A DNA stretch of 64,000 bases, from contig NC_133647.1 of assembly GCF_009905375.1 (NCBI RefSeq), forward strand, positions 2,218,735 to 2,282,734. The letters run 5' to 3'. The position numbers were made by a program, and so were the translations under genes. The DNA comes from Apium graveolens (Eukaryota; Streptophyta; Magnoliopsida; Apiales; Apiaceae). Below are positions 29,804 to 39,509 of the stretch, in pieces (within the stretch, counting starts at the first letter, position 1; each line of letters begins with the position of its first letter). Under the pieces are notes generated by a model, which saw nothing but the letters and a program-made list of their open reading frames with translations, had not been told where the DNA came from and made no database searches.

Positions 29804-31477
29804 TGAAAGAAATATGTCCTAAGTCCAATCATGTATAAGGATTTAGGAATAACTTTTATGTAATCTGTTTTGATTTCATTGATATTAATAAAGACTTGTT
29901 TTGTTTTTATTACGGGCTTTATCTATTTAAGTATTTAAATAAGATATACCATAGTTTAGAGTAAAGTTTTTTATGGATTATGATGAGATCATAATAGTGA
30001 GACCTAAAAAGATGATAACTCTAAACTTAAATAGTTCCTGGTCATAGGATTACTAACTGGTAATTAATAATCCGCAAAGATCGGTACATACTATGCTTGC
30101 TTCATTATGAAGGATGTCTGTTCTCATAGACATTTGTGTGGTGACACTATAGCTAGTATGTAGGTGCTTATTATAGAATAAGTTCACTGAACATGACTCG
30201 CACAGCTGAACAACTGATGGAGTTCACTCACGTGTCAGCAGTTGTTCGCTTAGTGATAGTTATACAAGTATCCTTAGACTTGAGGTCATCATAGTCATCT
30301 TGTGTACACTGAACTATGCTTTGGTTTAGTTCTTAGTCTCCAGGGACAATTATTAGGGCTCTTCTGGGTATAGGAATTTGTACACGAAGATAGTGTATGA
30401 TCAATAAAGGATCTACCCCTTCCAGTGAAGGAAGCGAATGTTCAAGGCTGATCCACTTATGCTAGTTCAGGAATCTCTGGCCAGAGTAAATGAAATTAGA
30501 AAGGAGTTTCTAATTTGAATAGAACTACGCATAGTAAATGGTAAGCAAGTGATTGAATTAGATAGGCTTGACACGAGATCCATGCCTTGTATTTAATCGG
30601 GACATTGTAGGGTAGAAGGAGTTTATTGTACGGTAACTATTCACTGACAGGTTCTTGGTATTTTAAGCAGTGAATTCATATTATCCGGATAGTCGCGATA
30701 TGTTGAGAAGCATCACTCACGATGTAGAATAAATGTGATTAATTAATTAATCATATTTAATAAATTAGAAAATTTATATAAATAATGATAAAATAGTTTT
30801 ATTATTATTTATTTCTACTACCGACTTAATATTGAACCTACAGGGTCATAACATAAAAAGAGAATGATTTAATGGTGGAGGAATTAATTAATAATGGCTA
30901 ATAATTATTTATTTATGAAATAAATAATTAATTGGAAAATTTAATAATTGATTAAATGAGATTTAATTGATTATAAATTAATTAAGAAAAGTTCTTAATA
31001 TTATTAATTAAAGGATTTAATTTTTGGAAATTAAATTAAGAGAGAGAATTATTTCTAAAGTGTTTAGAAAAAGGATTAATGATTAAAAGGTGTTTTAATT
31101 ATTAATGAGAATAATAAATGGGATAATAATAATAATATTTATGGGAAAAATTTTAGCTGAAAATTTTGCCTATAAATACACTATTATAGACCCTATTTTA
31201 TTCCAACCCACATCGAAACCCGAAAACCCAAAAAGTTTAGAAAACCCAATTCTCTCCACCTCCTTCCTCCTCCTTAACATCGTTTTCTTGGTGGATACTG
31301 GTGGAGTGCTTCACACTTGAGGAGCAACTGCTAAGGATCTCTGATCGTTGTCTCCGAATTATTTTAAAAGGTTAGATTCGATCCCTCGAATTTTTATTCA
31401 CGATTTATATGCTTTTATTTGGATTTTATATGTGTAAAAGTGTTTTGCCATGACCCCGCTGCGTTAAAAATCCAACA
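29804..31477 (+). repeat. Young copia 3' LTR
   Basis: A 1674-bp copy of 23489-25162, starting TGAAAGAAATATG and ending ATCCAACA, with a TATA box at 31170-31179. Confidence 0.93.
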
Positions 31478-31482
31478 ATGAC

Positions 31483-34473
31483 GACTCAAAAATCAGAACC
31501 ATCTCTCTCAACTATGAAATTAGAAGCGGAACGAGGGCTGAATTTGAAGCAATTGTGCTCAGAATTTCATGGCATATTTAAGACACCAGTTGGTCTACCC
31601 CCTCCTCGTGCATGTGATCACAGAATATCACTAGAACCCGGATCAGGCCCAGTAGTTGTGAGACCTTACCGCTACCCACATATGCAGAAAGATGAAATTG
31701 AAGTGCAGTGTGAAGAGATGCTAAAACAGGGAATAATCAGACCAAGCAATTCTCCTTATTCATCTCCAGTTTTACTTGTTAAGAAGGCGGACAATTCGTG
31801 GCGATTTTGTGTTGATTATCGTGCCTTGAATGCTCAAACAATCAAGGATAAATTCCCAATCCCAGTCATTGATGAACTTCTTGAAGAATTATACGGCTCA
31901 ACATACTTCTCAAAGTTGGATTTAAAATCTGGATACCACCAAGTTCGCATGCACCTACCTGATGTGGAGAAAACAGCATTTCGGACGCATCATGGCATTT
32001 TGAGTTTCTGGTGTTGCCATTTGGACTTACCAACGCGCCCTCTACATTCCAAGCTTTAATGAATGAAATATTCCAGCCTTATCTTCATAAGTTTGTTCTT
32101 GTTTTCTTCGACGACATACTCGTCTATAGCCGCACATGGGCTGACCATTTAAACCATTTACGAATGGTTTTTTCTGTCTTACAACAAAATGAGTTGTTTT
32201 TAAAGGAATCTAAATGCTCATTGGCTCAATCTAAGATCTCTTATCTTGGCCATATTATATCAGCAGAGGGAGTGATGGCAGATGCTGAAAAGATTGAGGC
32301 TATGACTCAATGGCCTAAACCAACAACTATTCGAGCTCTTAGAGGATTCCTCGGCCTAACCGGTTACTACAGAAAGTTCGTACATAATTATGGCTTGATT
32401 GCAACACCTTTAACTAATATGCTACGGAAGAACTCCTTCACTTGGACTAGAGAATCAATGGCTGCATTTGAACACTTAAAGCGTGCCATGACAACGACCC
32501 CGGTATTGGCATTACCCAATTTTGAAAATGACTTTTCTGTTGAATGTGATGCTTCTGATTATGGAATGGGGGTGGTGTTACAACAAGAAGGCGGACCCAT
32601 TGCCTTTTACAGCAAACCAATGGCTCAACGACACATCAAGCTCCCGACTTATGAAAAGGAACTCATTGCGCTTTAACAAGCTATTCGGCATTGGAGACCT
32701 TATTTATGGGGAAAAAAATTCATAATTCGTACAGATCATTTCAGTCTCAAGTATCTACTTGATCAACGAATCAGTACACCCCCTCAACAACACTGGATAA
32801 GCAAACTCTTGGGTTACGATTTTCAAGTGGAGTATAAGGCAGACAGGGAGAATCGAGTGACAGATGCCTTGTCGCGAAGAGATGACAATGTCGGACTGAT
32901 TGCAACAATTTCTGGGCCACAACTAGAACTTTTCAAAGCCTTGATGGAGGAGGTAGAAACTACCCAACCATTGCAGTCCATTATCAACAATATCAAGTTG
33001 GGAAAATTTCCACCACAATGGTCATATAATAATGGACTGATATTCTACAAAAAGAGAGCATATTTGGATTCTAATTCCCCTCTCATCCAAGTTGTTATTT
33101 CAGCGCTGCATAACCAAGGTCACGAAGGATACCAAAAGACTCTATTTCGCATAGCATCTGACTTTTATTGGTCTGGAATGAAGAAAAATATCCAAGATTT
33201 CATCAGGTGTTGTGCAATTTGTCAAAATAACAAATCTGAGCATTTACAACCAGCTGGTTTGCTATAACCTTTGCAAGTCCCCTTGCAAGTATGGGCTGAT
33301 ATTTCAATGGATTTCATTGATGCCTTGCCTCCTTCATTTGGGAAATCTGTTTTTCTAGTCGTGGTGTATCACTTTTCAAAGTATGCGCACTTTATTCCCA
33401 TGTCTCACCCATATTCTGCAATCTCAGTGGCAAAAATGTTTTTCGATCATATATTCAAGTTGCATGGCCTGCCGGAAACAATTGTGAGTGATAGAGATGT
33501 CATTTTTACAAGCTCCTTTTGGACATAACTCTTCAAATTGAGTGGAACAAAGTTAACTTTTAGTTCAGCCTATCACCCACAGAGTGACGGGCAAACAGAA
33601 GTCGTTAATCGCACCATTGAAGTCTACTTACGCTGTTTTACCAGTGATCAGCCCCGCAAGTGGACGCAATGGATTTCTTGGGCAGAGTATTGCTATAATA
33701 CTAGCTATCATTCTTCTCTGAAAACAACTCCTTTTGAAGTCGTTTATGGGAGAGCACCACCTCGCCTTCTAAATTATTATTCTGGGCTAAGTCGAGTAGA
33801 GGCTGTGGAGCAGGAACTCAAAATTCGAGACCAGATTGTATCGGGAATTCGTGATAGACTATTGCAAGCCCAAGATATCATGAAAAATAACTATGATAAA
33901 TCTCACAGAGAAGTGCACTTTGAAGTCGGTGATCTGGTGTTGCTGAAGTTACAACCTTATCGGCAACTATCTCTAGCGTCTAACAGAAACAAAAAACTCT
34001 CTCCTCGATATTATGGCCCATTTACCATACAAGCAAAAATTGGTACTGTAGCTTATCGTCTTCAACTTCCTCAAGCAGTCAAAATACACCCAGTTTTTCA
34101 TGTCTCCTGTTTAAAAAAATTTCAGGGATCTATTGATGAGACATCACCTATATATCTAGATATTCAACAAGGGGAAGTTCTGCCAAGCCCAAAAGCTGTA
34201 GTGGACAAAAAGATTATTGCAGGAGAGTATCATATTCTAATTCATTGGGATGGCTTATCTCCTTCTAAAGCATCATGGGAATCAGCTCAACTTATTGAGA
34301 AACAATATCCAACATTCGCGCTTGAGGTCAAACGCGTTTTGGAGGAAAGGAGTAATGTTACAAGTAATACACCTGGTCAACAACAAAGTGTCCAGGTGGT
34401 TCCTTTTCGTCATTATTACAAGAGACGCAGTCAAAACAAACAAGCTAGAATTATGGGAGAAGATTCTGTTTGA
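31483..34473 (+). pseudogene. Chromovirus RT, RNase H, integrase and chromodomain
   Basis: RT motifs YSSPVLLVKKADNSWRFCVD, LDLKSGYHQVRMH, PFGLTNAPSTFQALM and the catalytic FFDDILVYS are intact, but one base is missing near 32000, splitting RT into two frames. RNase H (VECDASDYGMGVVLQQ) ends at an in-frame TAA at 32674-32676, then continues (RTDHFSLKYLLDQR, DALSRR). Integrase has the zinc site HNQGHEG...CCAICQNNK, the first Asp in SMDFIDALP, the second in VSDRDVIF, and the Glu in DGQTEVVNRTIE, with stops at about 33265 and 33526. The C-terminus IHPVFHVSCLKKF...EYHILIHWDGLSPSKASWE is a chromodomain, which in this clade targets integration to chromatin. Confidence 0.9.
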
Positions 34474-34754
34474 TTGCAGATTTTTAGTTGGGCTAATTAC
34501 AGATTTCTAGCTTCATAAAAGTAGCAGATTTATTGCTAATTGATGCAGATTTTCAGGCTGTTTGTTCGAAGCAGAATTATTGCTAGTAGCTGCTGTAGCT
34601 GCTGATTATTAGCTTTTTCCTTGTAAGTATTTAAAGGTTCATTGAGACATAAGAAAATGAAAAAAAATATTCCTTATCAAATATCAAATGAGATCAATGA
34701 GCTCTCTCTAACTGAGCTCTCAGTATTTTCCTATTCTTTGCAATTAAGCAAACA
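34471..34754 (+). repeat. Candidate chromovirus 3' LTR
   Basis: After the purine-rich ATGGGAGAAGATTC the sequence TGATTGCAG opens a stretch with a TATA-like TATTTAAAG (34628-34636) and a CT-rich leader ending GCAAACA. Length (284 bp) and position fit a small chromovirus LTR. No partner LTR exists for comparison. Confidence 0.45.
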
Positions 34755-34925
34755 TAGGGAGAGGTAGGAAGAATAAGAATAACACCCCCTTAAGGGAAAG
34801 AATCGACCAAGACTTCACTGTAAAAGGTCCCGTAACTCGATCTAGAACTCAGGCGCCTATCAAGAAGAACCAGGGAGGACTCTTTAGCCTAAAAACTGGA
34901 GAGGATGGCCCGAACACTTGTGACC
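34755..34925. other. Unassigned segment between chromovirus and rRNA fragment
   Basis: About 170 bp, higher in GC than the surroundings, without an identifiable family or ORF. It may be further captured sequence. Confidence 0.4.
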
Positions 34926-35028
34926 GGGATTAGACCGTCGTGAGACAGGTTAATTTTACCCTACTGATGACAGTGTCGTAATAGTAATTCAACCTAGTAC
35001 GAGAGGAACTGTTGATTCACACAGTTGA
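34926..35028 (+). rRNA. Fragment of nuclear 25S rRNA gene (3' domain, sarcin-ricin region)
   Basis: The segment matches plant 25S rRNA near its 3' end, including GACCGTCGTGAGACAGGTTA, TTTTACCCTACTGATG, TAATTCAACCTAGTACGAGA and the sarcin-ricin loop AGTACGAGAGGAAC (34997-35010). Scattered C-to-T and G-to-A changes show it is a decayed copy, not functional rDNA. It sits in the leader of the old copia element, antisense to it. The match stops sharply at about 35028, where a CGACTCG-type tandem repeat begins. Confidence 0.88.
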
Positions 35029-35098
35029 GTTGGCTCGTCAAAATGTAACTCGCTGAGTCGACTCGTCAAAACGTAATTCGCCGAGTCGACTCGTTGGT
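35029..35098. repeat. Short tandem repeat, about 28 bp x2.5
   Basis: GAGTCGACTCGTCAAAA-type units with AACGTAATTCGCC / ATGTAACTCGCTG follow each other directly after the rRNA fragment, starting GTTGGCTCGTC at 35030. Confidence 0.75.
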
Positions 35099-35317
35099 AG
35101 TTTGTGGTGGTTGATGTTTCCAAGAGTGTGCTTGTAATCAGTGGAAGCTTCACTTGCGAGGTTTGCGGGGTTCTTTTATATTGAACAAAGCCAGGAACCT
35201 TGACTGCAGAGGAGAACCCACCAGCTGTTTGATTAAATCTCGCAGAGAGTTGGCTCCTCAAAATGACTACCGGACTAGTTGGAAATGTCCGGAAATGATG
35301 CAGATAAGGAGCTTAAA
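35099..35317 (-). other. Primer-proximal leader of the old copia element
   Basis: Non-repetitive sequence of moderate GC lies between the tandem repeat and the primer-binding site. A 90-codon - strand frame spans this part and the rRNA fragment and is not a recognisable gene. Confidence 0.5.
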
Positions 35318-35329
35318 GCTCTGATACCA
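35318..35329 (-). promoter_or_regulatory. Old copia primer-binding site (initiator tRNA-Met)
   Basis: GCTCTGATACCA on the + strand is the exact 3' end of initiator tRNA-Met. It directly abuts the LTR that starts at 35330. Confidence 0.92.
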
Positions 35330-35615
35330 TGATAAATCTGATGTGTATGTGTTGTGTGAAATCAGAATGTGAATGTGTGTGAATATGAATTAACTGATGA
35401 AGCTGGAATGTAATGTAAGAGAAGAAACCAACTCTTGTATTACTTGTATAAAACTTAAATAATTATACAAGAGATGACTGATTATATACACATAACTGCT
35501 TGCTCACTACGTTTTAATCTGTGATACTACCGTGTTGCTACAGTACAAGCTTTGGGATCAAGTTGTAGTAACGTCGTAGCCATGATGTCATTGCTGTGAT
35601 ATCATTACTTTAACA
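35330..35615 (-). repeat. Old copia 5' LTR
   Basis: The 286-bp partner of 18922-19206, with a - strand TATA-like box (TGTATATAAT) at 35481-35490. Confidence 0.9.
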
Positions 35616-35646
35616 ATAACAAAAGAAATTAACAAATCTGTACACT

Positions 35647-35694
35647 TTTTTCTTAAATTTATGATAGTAACTTTTTTCTTAAATTTATGATAGT
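35647..35694. repeat. 24-bp tandem duplication
   Basis: CTTTTTTCTTAAATTTATGA plus TAGTA occurs twice in direct succession just outside the copia element. Confidence 0.8.
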
Positions 35695-35705
35695 ATTTAT
35701 GTCGC

Positions 35706-35832
35706 TTACAGTGAAAATTTCAAATGCTGTTGTGTATGTGGAATCACCAGGGAGATGGAGCCTGTGATGGTTGAATCTGTCTGCGGCTGATTCCGAGCTG
35801 CATCAACTAGTTCAATCTTTCCGGTTTCTACC
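35706..35832 (-). pseudogene. Exon-like fragment of unknown gene
   Basis: A possible splice acceptor (AAATTTAG) at 35833 precedes an open frame of 41 codons, VETGKIELVDAARNQPQTD then STITGSISLVIPHTQQHLKF, ending in TAA at 35706. Base composition is higher in GC and codon-like compared with the AT-rich surroundings. No upstream exon is visible in the next 500 bp and I do not recognise the protein. It may be a terminal exon of a decayed gene or a captured fragment. Confidence 0.3.
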
Positions 35833-36353
35833 CTAAATTTGTATCTATCATTTAAAATGCAACTTTAGCTAAATTATTATGGATTCAGTCAATAGTGATC
35901 GAGCTTATTAAAATAATTAAATATATAATGCATGTGTGTGCATGAGTAAATTTGTGGTGTGGCGATTTCTTCGCCCAAAATTAAGAATGAAAGTCAACTG
36001 GGAAATGGTAAGTATATATATGAAGCAAAGCTAATTATACAACTTTAATTACATATACAGCATGAAAAAAAAGAAAGAAGAGAAAATTCAACATGTACAA
36101 GAATGTAATCACATCAGGTTCAACTGAATACATATTTTAACGACCGCAATTTACAATTCAATAAGGTCTTTCAGTAGGGTCTTAGGCGCAGTTTGTTGCA
36201 CGTTCATTTCGTACATTTGTAACTTGATCGTGTTCATTATATTTTTTGTAAATTAAAATCAAATTTCTAGATAAAAAACAAAGAAAAAAGTGATGTACAC
36301 AGTTACATTACCAATTACCGAAATGAAAAACAATTACAAAAAAAGGATTGTTT
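35833..36353. other. AT-rich stretch downstream of the lipid-transfer-like gene
   Basis: No gene, clear repeat or RNA is seen. It probably includes the 3' flank and polyadenylation region of the - strand gene ending at 36354. Confidence 0.5.
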
Positions 36354-36749
36354 CTACTTGCAAGTCAGATCTACTTGATACTCTATAAGCAGATTGCAAG
36401 CATTGACAATATTAACAGCAGTTTGAGGTTGAAACATACGATCACGATGATGATGACGATGACGATGATGACAGCGACGATTTTTGTGCAACTTGCGAGG
36501 ACAGAGGCAGGAAGCAAGGGTGGTGTCAACGTCGTCGGCTTGTCGGAGGAGTTCACAGCAGTCATCAGAGACTCGTAGGCCACCGTTGTTAATGTAGTGC
36601 CCGCATTTCGATTCCAGGGTTTTGCTTTCTATAGGACAAAATTTCGGGTTTTCGTGTTTATTACACGAGGATGTGAAGATCAAATGAGAGCTAAGAGCAA
36701 GAAAGAGTGCAGCAAATCTTACAAAATAGTATGCTAGTTTGAAAGCCAT
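36354..36749 (-). CDS. Secreted eight-cysteine (lipid-transfer-like) protein, single exon
   Basis: The 131-residue protein starts with a hydrophobic signal peptide (residues 1-27, FAALFLALSSHLIFTSS). The mature part shows the plant eight-cysteine pattern: Cys38, Cys49, Cys64-Cys65, Cys81-x-Cys83, Cys118 and Cys130. This is the fold of non-specific lipid-transfer, DIR1-like and hybrid proline-rich proteins, which bind lipids in the cell wall or apoplast. Between CLC and the seventh Cys lies an unusual basic insertion, His/Arg-rich (residues 94-104), encoded by an imperfect trinucleotide run. Two extra Cys (29, 93) could form a fifth disulfide. A TATA box lies about 65 bp upstream of the ATG. 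The frame is intact and no TE similarity is seen, so this is the best candidate host gene. Subfamily and ligand are not determinable. Confidence 0.75.
   Translation of the reverse strand: MAFKLAYYFVRFAALFLALSSHLIFTSSCNKHENPKFCPIESKTLESKCGHYINNGGLRVSDDCCELLRQADDVDTTLASCLCPRKLHKNRRCHHRHRHHHRDRMFQPQTAVNIVNACNLLIEYQVDLTCK
36435..36476. repeat. Imperfect GAT/GAC trinucleotide run inside the coding sequence
   Basis: Repeats of GATGATGAC and GATGACGAT encode, on the - strand, the His/Arg-rich stretch of the eight-cysteine protein. Slippage at this run is a plausible source of the insertion. Confidence 0.8.
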
Positions 36750-36810
36750 TTGAGAGAAATAATATGTTGAGTTGATTGTGAGAAGATTTTGAGCGTATAG
36801 GCTTTCATTT

Positions 36811-36818
36811 TTATATAT
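36811..36818 (-). promoter_or_regulatory. TATA box of the eight-cysteine gene
   Basis: TCATATATAA on the - strand lies 62-70 bp upstream of the ATG at 36749, a normal spacing for a short 5' leader. Confidence 0.6.
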
Positions 36819-37039
36819 GATGGTGTGGCAGGATCAGGAGACTTATTTCCAATTTTTACGTGAGATTATTTATATGTACAACATGATAAAAGAAAAACTT
36901 TAAATTAATGAACAATGCATTTATGGGTTGTATTTGACTTTATCATCGGTGAGGATTATGGTTCTAATTTTTTTTATTAGCTCGATTAATTTAATTTTAA
37001 AAATCAATTGATCGTTAAATAGTTCTTAATAATTAATTA

Positions 37040-37245
37040 ATATAAGAGAAATGTTAGAGTCCCAAACACGGTTTCAAAACCATTCTCGCATGATGAGTTG
37101 TTAACATATTATTGGATGTTCACTCGTAAAGGAAATGAGACCCTCATATATTAATATTAATCCCACGAATTAAAAGACGACACGTGTTATTTTTAAAACA
37201 TTTCTGAGAAATTTTTTGAATACGTAACATTACTCTTAATATAAT
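37040..37245. mobile_element. MITE-like element, about 205 bp
   Basis: The left end TATAAGAGAAATGTTA and the right end TAACATTACTCTTAATA are inverted repeats of about 18 bp with few mismatches. The interior has no ORF. A TA- or TTA-type duplication fits the AT-rich flanks but cannot be distinguished by eye. Superfamily unknown. Confidence 0.5.
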
Positions 37246-37326
37246 AAGGTTAGTAATTAAGATCCCGTTTGATATTGTTGTTGCAGACAGTTACAGCAGT
37301 TATTTTGCTGAAAAGATGTTAGAAAG

Positions 37327-37470
37327 GTGTTTGGTAAATTTTAAAAACTGCTGTCTGGAAAGCGTGTCTGGTAAATTTTAAAAACTGCTGTCTGGAAAGC
37401 GTGTTTGATAAATTTTAAAAACTGCTGTCTGGAAAAGCGTTTTTGATCTAAAAACTGTTGTCCTGAAAAA
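37327..37470. repeat. 37-bp tandem repeat, three full copies plus a diverged one
   Basis: Units starting GTGTTTGGTAAATTTTAAAA and continuing ACTGCTGTCTGGAAAGC lie at 37327-37363, 37364-37400 and 37401-37438. A degenerate fourth follows. The surroundings (from about 37265 to 37560) look like a MITE-type element with repeated AAAACTGCTGT words; the 69-codon - strand frame here is only the repeat. Confidence 0.88.
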
Positions 37471-37559
37471 CATGTCCCCCATACTTTTGGCAAAAGCTGT
37501 TTTGAGTTTTTACAAGAAGTAGCTATCAGTTTCACCATAAACCTTCTCAAAAAACATTA

Positions 37560-39509
37560 TTTCCATATATTATATCTCAAAATATGCATAAATTAAAAAA
37601 AAATTATCAAACAGTTATCTAATTTTCCTGACAACATTTTTTCTACCTGCACTTTGTGTGACAGTACAACAGTTTTCAACGACACTCTCAACTGGAGTCT
37701 AAATTATACAAATATATCCCATTAGTATTTTCGTTAGCTATTCCGATTAAATCCCGATTACTTACTTGATTGATGAAAAAAATCGTTAAAGGCCGATAAT
37801 CGAGTTTTGCAAAGGTATGCCTATTGTAAAAGTTGGGGGAGAGGTATTAAAATATGTACAAAGTGGTTCAACTTGATTTTATTATCATTGGCCGAGTTGC
37901 ATATATGAAATTACGGAAGAGTTGACGAAGAGTACTTGAGGTTCTCTGCACAATGAAATAACAAGATCATATGTTTGATTCTCGTCATTTTTATAATGGG
38001 ATTCTTTTATTTCTAATAAAGCTTTTTAATTTCCCGAACAAATAAATGTGTAAAGATGAAAATTATCCCAATTTTATCATTTTTAAGCATTTTTTGCAAG
38101 ATATAACTTCTCTTTTATTATTTATAAATCAAAGCTGGTTCAGATACCAAACTCTTTATATTAATGAATGAGGGCATCGAAAATTTTGAATATTTAGGAA
38201 CATATTTTTCTATTTTTCTATATACATAAAGGAACAAATGGAATAAAATATTAAAAAAATCTAGGGTCAAAATAAATTTTAGCGGCATAAATTTTTAATT
38301 TTAATTCGAAAATATCACCAAAAAATTAAGATGTCTTTCTCGCTTAATAGAACCAGCATAAATACTATCGATATTTTGTATATTATCATTTTTTTGATTT
38401 ATTGTTGGGCAAAATATTTATATAAACCAAACTAAAACAAACATATAATCGTTATATCCCGCTGAGGTCGGTGATAAATATAAATCACCTATTTCAAAAT
38501 ACAGGAAGGCTGTTTTCATAAATCACCTATTTCAAAAAATAGTAGGCTAGGTCCGTAATTGGTATAATTAATCTAGACCACAGAAGTCATGCAAAAAATC
38601 TATTAATAAAAAGCAAGATCCGAAGTGATTCTGCAACACAATACATTGCGAGAGGGCAGTAAACATGCATTTAAAGAGATCATATCAGCGTTTGGCCGCC
38701 TATTACTTAAATCAGATATGATAGGATATGGGTTGTATAACATGTGAGCTCCTTTATTTTCGCTCACTTTTTTAAATATGAGTGTATGTAAATGTTACGA
38801 ACGCATCCATGAACTTTTCTTTTCTTTTTCTTCTTTTAACGAATGCTCGACACGGGCACCTCTTGTGGTTCAAACTTGAAACTAAAACGTACTAAAAACG
38901 CTCTTCTTATCCATGGATCACGACTTGTCCTCATCTATGATATCATGATCATTTCAACTCGGATAGCAATTTATATACCGATTCATATATATATATATAT
39001 GGGAGCTTAGACATGGTTGGATGACATACACCGGTTGTAATATTTTATTGCAAGAACTCTCACTTGTGGCAATATTTCATTGCGGCTGAGATACACCAGT
39101 CATAATATTTCAGGAGCCAACATTTGACCGGAAAAAGTTGTATGAACTTCATAAAACTGTAGATTCTCTTATAAGCAAAACTAGAAATTAAAATTATTTT
39201 GTTTAAACTGAGTCGAAATATAGCACGTATGACATTTAAATTGATCGTTGAATGATGGAGAAAAATCAGTTAAGTCGAATTTTAAAAAAAGCTCACCGAT
39301 TAACGAAAAAATTAAATTAAAAACGAATGAGATTAGCTAAAATTTTGTGCGAGAGAATGTATATTAATTTTGCGTGATACTTATAGGGGGTCATTAGATG
39401 AAATTGATCAAATGTAGATTAGTTTGTAGTTTTTAAGGTTTATGTCTATACAATATAGTATAAAAGTATACAACCTCCTATCATTCTATCATTAAAAGAT
39501 AAGATCTAA
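37560..39509. other. AT-rich intergenic sequence
   Basis: No gene was found. A small direct duplication (ATAAATCACCTATTTCAAAA, near 38478 and 38517), repeats around CAATATTTCATTGC (39040-39090) and an (AT)n run near 38985 are the only features. Confidence 0.55.

Larger units (their letters stand above)
23489..31477 (+). mobile_element. Young Ty1/copia element, pol-deleted
   Basis: LTRs 23489-25162 and 29804-31477 are both exactly 1674 bp, flanked by the duplication ATGAC (23484-23488, 31478-31482). By eye they differ at only some twenty positions (about 1-2 per cent). The primer-binding site, a hairpin-rich leader, gag, and degenerate protease, integrase and RT remnants follow in order. The RT stops just before the catalytic YVDD box and sequence resumes at the very end of RNase H, so most of RT and RNase H is deleted. 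Young LTRs combined with heavily broken genes imply it inserted as a non-autonomous copy. Confidence 0.93.
31483..34754 (+). mobile_element. 5'-truncated chromovirus (Ty3/gypsy), antisense inside the old copia leader
   Basis: Only RT, RNase H, integrase with chromodomain and a likely 3' LTR are present; gag, protease and 5' LTR are missing. The fragment lies in the + orientation within the leader of the - strand copia element. The young copia element inserted at its left edge. No target duplication can be assigned because its left boundary is lost. The gene content is fairly well preserved compared with the old copia genes. Confidence 0.85.
18922..35615 (-). mobile_element. Ty1/copia element with 285-bp LTRs, old, carrying nested insertions
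   Basis: LTRs at 18922-19206 and 35330-35615 both read TGATAAATCTG...ACTTTAACA and are flanked by the duplication ATAAC (18917-18921, 35616-35620). The polypurine tract (19207-19219) and the initiator tRNA-Met site (35318-35329) touch the LTRs and set the - orientation. The LTRs differ at about one base in ten, so it is the oldest complete element here. The gag-pol occupies 19215-23243. The leader between primer site and gag, normally a few hundred bases, spans about 12 kb because it contains a chromovirus fragment, an rRNA fragment and a second copia element. Confidence 0.93.

Noticed and set aside
34926..35028. Possibility of a functional rRNA gene
   Set aside because: Only about 100 bp of the 25S sequence is present, with several changes and no flanking rDNA.
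37341..37550. 69-codon ORF on the - strand with internal repeats
   Set aside because: It only reflects the 37-bp tandem repeat, a multiple of three minus two, and ends in non-coding sequence.
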